Positions 34,501-45,982 of a DNA stretch of 64,000 bases are shown piece after piece. Source of the stretch: Vandiemenella viatica. Its lineage: Eukaryota; Arthropoda; Insecta; Orthoptera; Morabidae. The notes beneath the pieces are model-generated. The model saw nothing but the letters and a program-made list of their open reading frames with translations, did not search any database and had not been told where the DNA came from. The DNA lies in assembly GCA_031002005.1 (NCBI GenBank), contig JARYHS010013631.1, positions 63,051,832 to 63,115,831 on the forward strand, given 5' to 3'. Both the position numbers and the translations under genes were made by a program. Within the stretch, counting starts at the first letter, position 1. Every line of letters begins with the position of its first letter.

Positions 34501-35782
34501 GTCCAGATCGTGAAAATTTTAATGGGACATAATTGATGAATGATATTATATCGGTTTTCCAACACATGAATAGTAATAAAAGAACGAAAATTTCAACATT
34601 GTACGCGCTTTCATCAGGTATGAATTAATTGTGAGAAATATTTCTTCGTCTTTACGGTCCGAAAAGGAAAGTTTGAATTAATATTTAAGGTAATTATGTA
34701 CAATACGTATTTATATTCATAGCAACATTTTCGTACCTAACTTCCACCTTAAAGGAAAACTCGATTGATCAAAAGAATTAATTTTTCTTTCTCAAAAAAT
34801 CTTTATTTGCTTAAATCCATGCAAACCTGACAGTGAAATTATTGTTAGCGATTTTAAACACCTTTCAACTGAAGGATTACGTATGTTCATTACAGTATGG
34901 AGAACGTTCAGCTGAAAAAAAAAAAAAAAATCAAAGAATTGAATTCTGGACTGCGTATCCAACCCGCGTCCTATGTAAGTGTAATATCATAGAACGTTTG
35001 TAATACGAACCACGAACACAAGGGAAAATGCATCAGATGACCGAAATTTCATCACACCAATTCAATTACTTACAAAAATTTAACTTCAATTCTGTTCAGA
35101 AATTTCCTAAAGTTTTCAGTTGCTTTCACCTTCAAACAATTGTACGCTAGATACGGAACGTGTAACCTTATTGTAATGCATATTTACTGTTAGCTAAACG
35201 AAATTCCATGCCGAAGGATCTATACGATTTCTTGTACAGAAAAATACAGATACCGTACAGTTAACTAAACTAACTGTGGACGCCTATTATTTTTTTGTTT
35301 TCAGTAGACAAATAGAAGTTTTCCTTTAAAGTTTCTGGATGGCGACTGCTTGAAGTGTGGTTAGGACAGCAAACATACATGTGCCTTGCTGATCCTACGG
35401 TACAAATTTTGTTCGTCAATTCCTCAAAAAGTTATGAGCAGTATTGGCAGATAAAGATGGAAGCCACTGTGCTTGCATTACAAAAAGTCAGTAGACTTGT
35501 CTGAAAACTGAATAGTTACCAATATATTGCACTCATATAACACAGAAACTGCTCCTGTCAAAGAAAATAACCAAATAAAAATAATCAGCTGTTGTCACTT
35601 ACCTCGATCCGAATCGTTTCGTAAAACTCGAGTATCTTGATCACAACTCGTTATTCCACTACCTCAAAAAGTTATGACAGTTATATAGGAACAACACAGA
35701 ATAACGCCGCTTCTTACATATTTAAGCACGCAGTTGACTGGCTGTGGTTGATTGTAGAACATTTTTAAATAGTGGTACTTCA
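34501..35782. other. unassigned spacer
   Basis: Poly-A at 34915-34930. No gene seen. May be interior of the Helitron whose 3' end is at 33.8 kb. Confidence 0.35.
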
Positions 35783-35932
35783 GCAAGGACTGGGACAAGT
35801 AACGGGAAGGAATTCGGCCAAGGCCGATTTGCCTGGAGTGATTTGGCGAAACCATGGAAAACCGAAATATAGATGGCCGGACGGGGATTCGAACCCGCGT
35901 CTTCCAGAATGCGAGGCCAGATCGTTAAGCAA
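35783..35932 (-). mobile_element. SINE-A fragment
   Basis: Body and B box (GGTTCGAATCC near 35890) on the minus strand; a block between GGCCAAGGCC and TTTGCCTGGAG is deleted, and both the 3' tail and the head end are missing. Confidence 0.8.
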
Positions 35933-36311
35933 CTGGGAATTCGTGGTGAGAGGGGGACAATACAGAAAATTACGGAATATTTTTATGAAGATATGGTGAT
36001 GAAAACAGTTTTCGTTTAGTCACTTCACCGAAAGAAACTGGGAGATATCAGAGGCTCGGTGATTTTGGAAACGTAGCTATTATTTTTGAAATGTTGTTGA
36101 AGCGGATTCCGGGTGATTCCATTGCGTAATACGACCTCTCGTTTTATTAAACATTTTATGGTTCTTGTGTTTGGCCTCATTAAACTACCGACCTGCATGC
36201 GTTTTTGGTTTGTTTCAGTTACGTGGAAACATGTTTCTCCCGCTAAACAGTTCTCAAAATATCGAAATAGAGTGATCTTTAATTATGATTGTCGTTAAGC
36301 TTTGCATAGTT
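35933..36311. other. unassigned spacer
   Basis: No feature seen. Confidence 0.35.
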
Positions 36312-36806
36312 TATCATTAAAATTATACGGTTATTGAAATAACCGATTAAGGGAGGCAGCGGGAATTCTTTGTATAATTACAAAACCACTGCATCTACAT
36401 TTACATAAGTCACAGATTTTTTTTTTTTACGAAGAACATTTAGCAACCATATATCATGATTAATACGAAAAATAATTTAGTATCTCTCTTTCTGGAGCAT
36501 AAGTTCATTTTACCTCAATAGTTCAGTTTGCGGCAACGTTATTTTCGATTAAAGTTTGAAGAGTACCGATTAGGTGTACCTTCCTCTATTCTTTAATTCT
36601 GGTTTTGATTAAACTAGTCTGTCAGTAAAATTGTATAGTTATTTAAATCACTGATTAAGGAAAGAGCGGGATTTCTTGTATAATTACAAAACCGATGCAT
36701 CTACATTTTTACAAGTCACAGATTTATTTACAAACGACATTCAACAACCATAGATAATCCTTAATACAAAAAATTAAATTAATATTTCACTTTATGGAGA
36801 ATAAGT
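36312..36806. repeat. direct repeat pair of about 180 bp
   Basis: 36312-36503 and 36620-36806 are diverged copies in the same orientation (TTGTATAATTACAAAACC, GCATCTACATTT, CAAGTCACAGATTT-type, then AATACAAAAAATTAA-type and GGAG-ATAAG). The start-to-start distance is about 308 bp; the 117 bp between them are unrelated. Not coding. Confidence 0.7.
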
Positions 36807-37002
36807 GACTGTGGAAGGATATCGATCATAAAATGTTCTTGGTGTGCACGTAATGTTTGTTTCAAATGTTTCTATGATTTACATCATTTATGATTTGTGT
36901 ATTTATAAAAAGGAAAATAAATTATTTGGAGAATTTGTTTCAAAACAAATTTGAAATGCTACAAATTCAAATAGCAATAAAAAATACAAACAGATTTTTT
37001 TT
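36807..37002. other. short spacer
   Basis: No feature seen. Confidence 0.3.
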
Positions 37003-37080
37003 TTTTACCGGTGGTGGGATCGAAATGAAGACCCCCGCTCATCTACCCACCACCTTAACACGCACGGCTAAGCTGATGTT
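37003..37080 (-). repeat. tRNA-like core followed by A run
   Basis: On the minus strand GTGTTAAGGTGGTGG (A-box-like) and TTTCGATCCC (B-box-like) are followed at once by about a dozen A. GGTGGTGGG and CCCACCACC can pair across the block. The tRNA-plus-A-tail layout suggests a retroposed tRNA-derived element; the fold is not a normal cloverleaf. Confidence 0.4.
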
Positions 37081-37807
37081 ATTAACAAGTGCTCTTCCGT
37101 AGCAGTATAACTCATTTAGGCACAATTTTTACACTTTTTAACCCCCGATTTCTCTTTAACGGAGGCCCACCAGACAGAACTGCTTTAGGGCGAGAAACCA
37201 CAGGTAACGTACCATTTACCAGACTTGTTTGTTCTACGATAGCGATTTCCAAAGTCCTCTCCTTGCCAACGTGAACGAATCAAAATAATTATAATTTATT
37301 TGTTTTTTGCAAAAATAATTATTGATGGCACATCTAGCAATGACATTGAATTAGTATGTTCAATTTCACGTCTTTAGGTGCTGCAGTGTTTTCAAAAAGT
37401 GTACCACTAGGTGTGCACAATCTATCGCTTATTGTAAGTGCTCGAATAGCTCGCCCTAATAAGATTTTAACAATAAAAATTCTGGGGTGAAAAATCAAGG
37501 AAATCTGTAACGTATCGTAATTTTCTACACTTCAAGAAATTAGCAGATTTAAAAAACGCAAAACGTTGTTTTCAGCTCTGTTCTTCAACTTTCCTGAGTA
37601 TATGCTTTTACTGATATCGAGATTCGTCAGAGGTTCGTTACTCCAACGTAATGTTCAAGGAAGTGTGTGTACGTAAAGACACACTTTTCTCCATGACCAC
37701 CCTCTCGGGGTTGTGGTGGTAGATAGTCCTTGGTCTCCCGCTGTTAGTAAGGGAGTTAAGTCATGGAGGGTGGAAGAAGTTGGGTGAGGAATGGCAAAAA
37801 TGCGTAA
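37081..37807. other. spacer containing second copy of a repeat
   Basis: Holds the 37286-37490 copy of the repeat at 34.3-34.5 kb. Near 37689-37765 CTCCATGAC and GTCATGGAG form the ends of an imperfect palindrome. No gene. Confidence 0.5.
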
Positions 37808-38334
37808 TCTTTATACAAAAAAATTCAGCCTCCATTTGTTTGTGTTCGTAAAACTCGAAAAGTAGTAGGTCGATTGACTTGAAATTATGGAAGAATCTGA
37901 TGAGCGGCACAAGGAAGGTTTTTAAAAAACGAAAAAATTAAAAATCACCCCCTTTCCCCCTTTACAAATTCACATATTTTATTCGATTTCGATGGAACTT
38001 AGCATACATATACATTAAAACAAAGAGAAAAACACACAGTACATTAGGTTTGGAAAAAAACCCACCCATTCTCCCCTATCACCCTACTTAAACAAAATAA
38101 ACAGTTTTTTGCAAAACGGTAGGAAATCGGCCCTAGTTGATAGTGATATTCTGAGAGCCCATAACATTTCCTGTCAAGTGGCATTGGACCGATTCCAACA
38201 AATTGGAATTTGAAATTAAAAATTGTTTTAAAGTTTTTGTGGTGATATACAAATCTACAGATTTTATCCAATCTCGAAGGTAATGTGTGCATATATGACT
38301 GAGCCACAGCAAAGCGTCGCCGGGTTTAGCTAGT
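37808..38334 (+). mobile_element. complete non-autonomous Helitron, 527 bp
   Basis: It starts TCTTTATAC at 37808 directly after a host A (37807) and ends GTCGCCGGGTTTAGCTAGT at 38334 directly before a host T (38335). TC...CTAGT ends between A and T, without target duplication, is the defining Helitron layout. No coding capacity: the interior holds GATTGACTTGAAATT and similar words found in many insect repeats. It must rely on a Rep/helicase supplied elsewhere, perhaps relatives of the copy at 33.8 kb, although the two 3' ends differ. Confidence 0.75.
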
Positions 38335-38335
38335 T

Positions 38336-40429
38336 AACAATAAATCAGCAAATGCTTAAATTGTACAAAACATTTAAGTTCACGAAAATCAGATCAAATT
38401 TGATCAATTTTCGCTGATATGATATTTGTCATGCATTAATATTCTGGGAATCTCTATCGACCTCGAAATCAATTCTTTTGTTAAAAGCGGGTTCGATATA
38501 GACTTCAGTTTTCCTTCTTTTTTTTTTTTTTTTTGAAGCTATATTTCAGATTCGTTTATAAATGTCCTATCTCTTTACTTACGTACTTCCTGATACAGTG
38601 TAGGTTTGAACGGATCAGTGATTCCTGCCCTTTGTGCACGCTCTATTGCAGTTATGAAAAAATTCGGTTTCGTTATTTCAATAAATTTAAATTTTTGGCG
38701 TTCATAGGGGTATCCAGACTGTCTTACGTGTTATTTATGACTTACTACTTTTTTCTGCCAAATTAAGATACTGAACGTACATTCGAACATTGGAATACGT
38801 GCAACGAAGCACATATTCCTACACAGAAAGTACGATTTTTGGTTGGGGACTGTGGTCATTAGGATATGTGTTATGGATATAGCATGCCAAGAAGAGTGTA
38901 ATCAACCATGCAAATACTCTGGTTATTGACGCAATAATTTTCTGTGTCGGAATACGCCATCACATCTCCTTCCACCTTAAAAGACTGTATATTCGTGTAT
39001 ATTTAAAGGAATAACTACGACAGTCAAAATTTCGTTCCTACGCAATTGAAGAAACAGTCTACTGAATTATAAATAATCTAAATGCTATGTTACGAATGTT
39101 GTGAAATAATCGATGTCTAATGCTTTCCGCAATTATCTTGTAAGTAATAATTTCTTAAGAGTAATTACATTGGTTTTGGTGATTGGTTCAGCTTAAATAA
39201 AAAATTAAATAAAAAATCGGTGTTGGTCGAGCATCTATGGTTCTCTACTCTTCTAATCACCGTACTCTTGCATCTGGTACGAGGTGAGTCAGTGAATGCA
39301 AGGGTGTTTTGATTTATAACTTCTAAATTATATGGAAAATTAATAGAAGCTTGTTAAAATAAATTTAGATGAAACAAATAACTGAAAATGGTGAAAATAG
39401 ACTTTGGTGCTTTCATTGTATTTTAATTACAACAGAAATGATTTTCATGCAATTTAAGAATTCCAAACAGGGTGTCTGTACTGACAAATAGCCTCAAAAT
39501 AATAACGTTTACTTATTTTTCTCACTGTTTACAAACTGTACTAGATTGAAATGTTTTTATTATTTGTCGTTTAAATATAGGTCATAGTCCTTACTTAGTA
39601 TAAATTTCAAGTTACTAGTTAATACTGTTTTTTGATAGAGACCCGGTAACTGTAATGGCGCAGCCGATTGTATTCATCACCTTCCCTATCATTGGCAAAG
39701 AGCTGTGCATAACCTGGCTGATAATCGGAATGCTTTTAGCTGTCACTGTAAATTAATGTTCTTATTTTTTACATTGTACTGTGATAAAACAATTATTTCT
39801 GCTTATGTAACTCTTAGTTTGTCCCTATCGGTATATTATGGATAAAAAAAATCAGAATTTTTTACGTATGTGCATCACTTCCAATGTTAGAGTATGTTTC
39901 GAAGACATTGCACGGTTGTCTTGATCTATCGAACAGTCACTAAATGATAGTCTGTTCATAAGATATCCATTGTATTGTGATTGAGGAAATATCTGCAAAA
40001 ACCTTCTGTCAGCTGTAAGGTTTAGAGACTGTTTAAAGGCAGCCAACTCCCTGCTAACAAGTGCTTGAGGGTGGGTCACGGTGTTTCCGCGCTTATGGAG
40101 TTCACACTCTGCAGGCCGGGTGGGAGCCGTAAAATAAATTAGTGTCGACCTCAAGTTTAACAGCTCTCACGCGCACCGCTGGGCCTGCTGCTGAAGGTGA
40201 CTGCAACTACAGAAAAATCACCTGCTAAACCCCACCTACGCAGAAAATTAAAAACATTAATAAAAACAGTTGTTAATAAGTTATTAGTAACGGCGCTAAT
40301 AACCCAGACGTTGACGCACCCTAAAACAACAATAATAAGAATAATAACAACATCACCAACAATATAATAATAACGGTTTCCGCCCACTAGACACAATACT
40401 AGAGTCAAATAAAAACCTTCGATATTTTT
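38336..40429. other. unassigned AT-rich spacer
   Basis: Poly-T at about 38517-38534; AAC/AAT-rich DNA at 40322-40372. No gene or known repeat recognised in about 2 kb. Confidence 0.4.
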
Positions 40430-40800
40430 AAACATTATTTACTGTACATTAGTGGAACAAAGCTACATAACTCTTGAACATGATCGCCTCTCTCTCATAT
40501 CGATTAAAAACTGGATGACCTACTTCAGAAAGGGGCGGGGGGGGGGGGGGAATTAAGGTAGTTTTCGTAAACAATCGAGCACAACATGAAGTATGTCTGT
40601 AGGGAAATAGATAGCTTTTTGCTTCCATTACCTTTTTCAGTGGTCCAAACATATGGAAAATAATTGGTACTAGCTGTGGTGAGTATGCTGGAAGACGCAC
40701 AAAATACAGTCGTAAGACAGTTGCACCTGTTGTACGCACAGTAAGGGCTTTTACATTGTCATGTTGAAAAAAGTCACCTTTGTACCGCAATCCAGGTCGT
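40430..40800 (-). pseudogene. mariner transposase C-terminal fragment
   Basis: The minus frame reads FFQHDNVKALTVRTTG (second catalytic Asp in QHDN), then RLPAYSPQLVPIIFHMFGPL. Mariner has YSPDLAPSDFHLFGPLKK here, so the third catalytic Asp (in PSDF) has been lost. The sequence then decays across a G run at 40531-40550. No inverted repeats found. Dead relic. Confidence 0.8.
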
Positions 40801-41016
40801 TTTTATTTGACTTCAGGCTGGAGATCACTTTTACACACTTTATACTAGCTTGACCTGAATGTATGTATGAATTTAACGGAATCTTTCACTTCAATTTTCA
40901 CTCACTCCCAGATGTCAGAGTTGTTTGAAATTTTGCACACCTATTAAGAACCGCGGATGATACAATAATTCCAGAGCAACTTCCTGCTATTGTCATTACT
41001 TTGACAGTAACAATAG
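40801..41016. other. short spacer
   Basis: No feature seen. Confidence 0.3.
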
Positions 41017-41440
41017 AAAAATTATAGTTTAAAAAAACGGGAACTGCACCACTTTGATAACCTTCGAGAAACTGGTACTAACCTGTTGAAATTTACATCA
41101 GTCGCTTCGTCATCATGTCCTCTTCACGTTTTGCGATCATACATTGTGGAAAAGTCGCTAGAAATTTAATTAAAAATGCCGAAATATAACATGACGAATA
41201 GCCGTTAAATGCCGCCAAGGTTGGAAAATCAGTGACAGTCTCTTAAAATGTTGATTTAATCCTTTGTTGTAATGTTTTCATGCCTTTTCAGCTCTACTCC
41301 GTTGTAAAAATTCGCACAAAATTGACAAACACGCAATATTTATCCGAGTTGTAATACAGTGATGGCCGCAACGAGCAACCAGAGATAATCGATTGCTTCC
41401 ATTGTAAACAAATGACGTATTTGTGTGTTGTATGCCACAT

Positions 41441-41489
<49 letters not shown>

Positions 41490-42219
41490 TTTGATCCAGA
41501 CCGTATTTCAACCTAACCACGATTTCTATGACAAAACGGAACTGTTCAGGTTGAAATGATAACTGCACCGAAAATTTTTATGTTATTTTAGCAGTGCTGA
41601 TAGCATGTGGCAGTTGCACATTCTCTCATATTTCAGCATTTTTAATTAAATTTCTAGAAACTTTTCCACAATGTATGATCGCAAAACGTGAAGAGGACAT
41701 GTTGATGAAGCGACTGATGTAAATTTCAACAGGTTAGTACCAATTTCTCGAAGGTTACCAAAGTGGTGCAGTTCCCAAAAAACTAAAATACACGCTTTGG
41801 AAGCAATGTGAAATAAAATGTTAAAAATAATCCTTAAATATGAAAATTTTAAAAGCTGTTCCAGCATGCCCCACAATTCAGTATAACTCTTTTGAATAAG
41901 TTTAAAATAAGAATAAAGTCACAGATTAAAAAGTTAACTTTAAAGTAAAAAAAGCGTGGAGTTCTAGCTATCAGTAATCTTAAAGTTCTTCGTAAAGACA
42001 GAGTCAGTAGAGTAAGTAGAGAGTACCTCGCGCTTTTTTTCACATTAAAGATAATTTTTTGATCAGTTTATTAATTTAACTTTATTCAAAAATGTTATAC
42101 TGAATTGTGGGACATTATTGCGCTGTTGGACAAAAGTTTCATATTTAAAGATTATTTTTAACCTTATAGTTCACATTGTTACAAGAGTGTGTATTTTAGT
42201 TCTTTGAACTATAATTTTA
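41017..42219. mobile_element. foldback (MITE-like) element, split by a second foldback
   Basis: The arms are inverted copies: the left arm is 41017-41038 plus 41784-41912, the right arm 42066-42219. The right arm's outer end (revcomp ATTATAGTTCAAAGAACTAA) matches the left only when the two left pieces are joined across the inserted 41039-41776 element. Arm length about 150 bp, loop about 150 bp. No coding sense. Outer limits are accurate to a few bases; no target duplication was identified for this outer element. Confidence 0.75.
41039..41776. mobile_element. inner foldback element with 149-bp arms
   Basis: 41039-41187 and 41628-41776 are inverted copies of about 149 bp with few mismatches, starting GGGAACTGCACCACTTTG. 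AAAAAAC flanks the element at 41032-41038 and 41777-41783, a 7-bp target duplication (low complexity, but supported by the restored outer arm). The 440-bp centre has an A run of about 44 at 41444-41487 and no recognisable transposase. Superfamily unknown. Confidence 0.8.
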
Positions 42220-42897
42220 TTATTATGGATCTGAGTACAATTAACCGGTTATATATATTAAATATAGAAATTACACATGAGATTGAAATTCACGTTATTG
42301 TGCACAGATGTTTCACTATCGTGACATAATAAATATCCACAGTGAAACTTCCCCTTAGGAAACAATTACATTGCCAACTTTCTTATTTATTTGTCATTCT
42401 TTCGGTTATCCGTACTTTAACATGCCTCGCTACAGCAGATACTAAAACTTTCATATAAACATCTATGGCCATAACCGCCACTCGAAAAAATTATAATATT
42501 TGCAAAATATTTACATAATCAACATTTAATATTTGCTTCATAATATGTACAACATGTTGTGAAATCAAAGGTTCTAGATTCAGAACGTAATTATTGAGAA
42601 AATTTTGTGGGTTTGGAATTCAGTGATAATCAGGTGTAGTAATGGTGGAAATAAGGAGTATTCAGATTTTGAGACTTCCGATGTAGACTAGTTTGTTAAT
42701 TCATAGTACGATGGAAAAGAGAGAGGTTATGAATTGTGGTGATGATATTTGAGGACGTAGTTGCTGGTGTGTATCTCATGATGAAGTTATTAGAAGAGGA
42801 TGGAAAACCAGCAGAGGAAGATAGTATTCAACGAGTCGAGGGAGTGGATTCTAATACGGATACAAGAACTGAAATAAGTCTCGGTAGGATGGCTTCC
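42220..42897. other. unassigned spacer
   Basis: No feature seen; the 122-codon plus frame from 42736 runs into the SINE and is not a gene. Confidence 0.4.
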
Positions 42898-43095
42898 TGC
42901 CTCGTGATCGTCGAGGTCGTTAGAGGGGAGAGAGGAGTAGGGTCAAGGGAAAGGAAGGAATTCGGTCATGGTCTTTATGAGGAATCATCCCGGTATTCCT
43001 CTGGAGTGATTTCGGGAAACATTGGAAAACCGAAATCTCGACGTTCGGACAGGAATGCGAGGCCACAGCGTTACAGCTTGCCTACCACGCTCGGT
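42898..43095 (-). mobile_element. SINE-A copy lacking its B box
   Basis: The minus strand has tail (near 42905), body (GGAAGGAATTCGG, CTGGAGTGATTTCGG) and head (CTACCACGCTCGG), but the stretch between TTCGGACAGG and AATGCGAGGCC, which holds the B box in other copies, is deleted. It should be transcriptionally dead for pol III. Confidence 0.8.
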
Positions 43096-43726
43096 TCTAT
43101 ATGATGTGACAATAATTCTGTGGTCTTTAACCCGTTTCCAAATCTGTAGATTTTTTTTGTTTTTTAACAACGCTTTACGTTTCTGTAGTTTTTATGTTCT
43201 CTCATATGCGGATTCTATGTACGTGTTTTACCATTTCCTCTGCTTCTGGAAGACTTTTATAGCTCGTTGTGGCTATACTCCTTCCTTATTCTGTCTCGTC
43301 TTGAACTTCGTTTGGTTAATATTTATTTTCTTATTTTTATTTGCAAATGAACCCTATCGGATCACTCAAAGCCTTGGATCTCATCATGGCTTGTAAATGA
43401 AAATTTGTGCAATGGTTTCTACAGTGTAGTTAAAAACAGGGATTATCAGTCCCTCGAACAATTGGGGGGGGGGGAGCTTAAGTGTCGCCATCTGTCTGCG
43501 ATTCGAGTAACTTATCTTTTGTATGATACGTGTATTTTTGTCTGTATAATAAATGCCATTTCATTCACATGTCTCCTGTTTTCTTCTCTATTCTTGATAC
43601 TTTGTTTCCATACAAGATATTTGGGACGGACTGTTTACCAAAATTTCGGAATCCTCTCCTTTCGGCCTTTGTTCCTCTTCTAAGTAATAGTTTGCATTCC
43701 TGTATCTAATGTTTAGTTTCACTGCT
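43096..43726. other. unassigned spacer
   Basis: G run of about 11 at 43463-43474. No gene. Confidence 0.4.
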
Positions 43727-43738
43727 AATATATCAGGA

Positions 43739-43962
43739 TGTGTAATCGTAAGTTTTCCCGGCGGATCTGTTGCTTGAAGATTTCTCGGCCGTGCAGCCGG
43801 GTCAATTGATCGCAGATGTATGACGACTGCAATCGCGTCCTGGTCTGCGCTCCTCACGCCGACCAGTGAACGCTACTTGAAGATGATGGCATGTTACGCC
43901 ATCGAAAATTCGTACATCTGCGATCAATTGACCCGGCTGCACGCCCGAGAAATCTTCAAGCA
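43739..43962. mobile_element. hairpin element with 12-bp flanking repeats
   Basis: 43770-43822 and 43911-43963 are inverted copies of about 53 bp with two mismatches (TTGCTTGAAGATTTCTCGG at the outer end). The loop is about 88 bp. AATATATCAGGA lies at 43727-43738 and again at 43963-43974, as a target duplication would. The left side then has about 31 bp outside the hairpin that are not mirrored on the right, so the element is asymmetric or one side is trimmed. GC-rich compared with its flanks. Family unknown. Confidence 0.7.
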
Positions 43963-43974
43963 AATATATCAGGA

Positions 43975-44259
43975 GATACTGTTTACTAACGTAACTGAAA
44001 ATCGATGTATGTCTCAGATTTTTTCTTTTGCATTATAGTCTCACTTCTCTATTTCTCCAGTGGCGTTTATGGTCTATCAAGAATGTGCTCTATAGATGAC
44101 CTTTCTTTGTTGCATCATTATATGGTGGTCATTAAGTGAAATCGCATTTTTTTTTTTGTGCTGAGCAATCACATTTGTTCATCCGTACTCAAATGACGTC
44201 GTAAATGTAAGTATTAATAGCAGAATATTCTACATTGATTTTTAATCGTCTCCAGATGA
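43975..44259. other. short spacer
   Basis: No feature seen. Confidence 0.3.
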
Positions 44260-44645
44260 ACGTTCTAATACGGTATAACTGGAAGCCGGAAGCTGTTGGT
44301 AATGAGATCTATTTTATGAGCGGGCGAGAGTTGGAGCCCTTCGCGTCTTGACGTGCTGGTGTTTATACGGCGCCAAGCTACAGCGGCGCGTATTGGCTGC
44401 GTGTTTACAGTTCTGCCGAGTTTGCGCGCAGATTTGTTACCAACTTTGCGGTGGCAAAAACTGCCCCCACGCCGACCCAAGTTAGATGTTTGTGCCTTCC
44501 TGCTCTGCCCCCCCCCCCCCTCTTTTCACTGCGATCGTTACCGTCGCGTCGGGGCGTTGTTCTCGACTTCTGTCCGGCTCCCAGAGAAAGTGAATAGTGT
44601 GATCAAAATAGGACACGTTATGCCATCCGTCAATTTCGCTAGGTG
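44260..44645. other. GC-rich unassigned block
   Basis: CpG-containing stretch with a C run at 44509-44520. Open frames on both strands reflect composition and show no motif. Candidate transposon end or promoter-type region; nothing decisive. Confidence 0.3.
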
Positions 44646-44959
44646 ACATAAGGCAACCTTCAAAGAAAAATACAAAACCAAACGTACCCAATGATTATTT
44701 GTAGTTTCAAGATAGTATAGAATTCTATCCTGAATAAAGTCCGAGATTCCCGTCGGATTTTTAATTTGTTCCGTGTGTTAAGTATTGTAAGCCACATAAT
44801 ATTATTATCAAATTAAAGAAATAATCTGTCAGGCACATTTTCTTTTAACAGAATCAGAAAATTCATGACTTAAAAAAAACTAGCTGTTACAAACGGCTTT
44901 GGTTGAAGTTACTTTTTTTTTCTTTCTAGAATTGGATACAGGAACCGGTATTTAGCTAA

Positions 44960-45225
44960 AAGGTGTCACTCAAACTGACTGCGAGGAAAAAAAACCTGAG
45001 CGAACGATATCAAATTACAGATACTTGGACACGCTATACGTCTGTCTCTCACTGTTCAGTTAGTTTACAAAATATGTTATTTACCCTGAAAATAGTATTC
45101 TATGTCCTTCCTAATGATGTGACATTCCATCAACATCGGTTTAACCTTTTAATCGTGAAAACGTAAGAAACAAATAGAAAGACAGCGTTCCATTCGTATT
45201 TATAGTATTAGTGTAGACCTACATA
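44960..45225 (+). repeat. dispersed repeat, second copy of the 14.2-kb repeat
   Basis: Same orientation and word order as 14180-14445 (CGTCTGTCTCTCACTGTTC, TATGTCCTTCC, CATCAACATCGG, GAAAACGTAAGAAA, then GTATTTATAGTATTAG). Ends resemble RTE-type or Helitron-associated tails. Non-coding. Confidence 0.65.
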
Positions 45226-45417
45226 TTTAAATGATGAAAACAGTTTACTGTATCGTAACGAATGTTTTTTACGACGGATATTAGTGAATAAGAGGAAAAT
45301 TGGCTTGTTGTCATGTTTTGTTGAACGTGATTCTGCTAGAGAGGTTACTAGGAGAAACAATAAAAAAGAGTACTACGTGATGTGTTTTAAGTTTCGTCAG
45401 AAAATTAAGTTTTAAGA
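45226..45417. other. short spacer
   Basis: No feature seen. Confidence 0.3.
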
Positions 45418-45640
45418 CGTTTTGGTGACTGGTAACGCTCGGATATGGCACTCGGCAGGATGCGGTTTCCAATTCTCGTCTGGAAGTCCACATTTCGGTT
45501 GTGCATGGTTCTCGAATTATTCCAGGCGAACGCTGGAATGATTCCATCAAAATGTCATAGTCGAATTTCTACCCGTTCCTTGGCTCCAGTCATCTCCCGT
45601 TTCTAATGACCTCAATGACGACGGATCGTAAAACAAAAAA
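45418..45640 (+). mobile_element. old SINE-A copy
   Basis: Diverged but complete layout: GTGACTGGTAACGCTC (A-box region), a mutated B-box area (GGTTTCCAATTCTCG), body with CCAGGCGAACGCTGG, AATGTCATAGTCGAATTTC and CTAATGACCTCAATGACG, then an A-rich end. Confidence 0.7.
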
Positions 45641-45778
45641 GAAAAACAATACTTTGCGGTATATGTTGAAGTGGAATAGGCAGAAACAGGGCGAAAGTCA
45701 TTACAGAGCATTGTGGAAGAGACCAACATTTTTATTGAAATGGTGTATAGTTTATTCGGCGAATCCAGTTTACTGCTT

Positions 45779-45872
45779 CTTTTTTTTTTTTTGTACTTAT
45801 GGCTTCACGCTTCGTCGATGTCGAGGTCACTAGAAACACGGAACTGGTAGGAATTCGGTCATGGCTTGAAAT
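45779..45872 (-). mobile_element. SINE-A 3' fragment
   Basis: T run, family tail (GCTTCGTCGATGTCGAGGTC) and GGAATTCGGTCATGGC only; truncated after about 90 bp. Confidence 0.7.
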
Positions 45873-45982
45873 GCAGGTTCACAAGACGTGCTAAACTACA
45901 ATGTAACTGCTGACTATGAGACCATTAGAACGTTGTAATGTGTAGATGGCTGTGGCAACTGTCGTTGAATATAATGTGAGGT

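Noticed and set aside
40531..40552. G/C homopolymer runs (also 13.9, 15.19, 43.46, 44.51, 54.38, 54.64, 59.68, 63.5 kb)
   Set aside because: Noted as recurring, but simple-sequence runs; possible assembly-length errors rather than biology.
42736..43104. 122-codon plus frame
   Set aside because: Its second half is the antisense of a SINE-A copy, so it is not a protein-coding gene.
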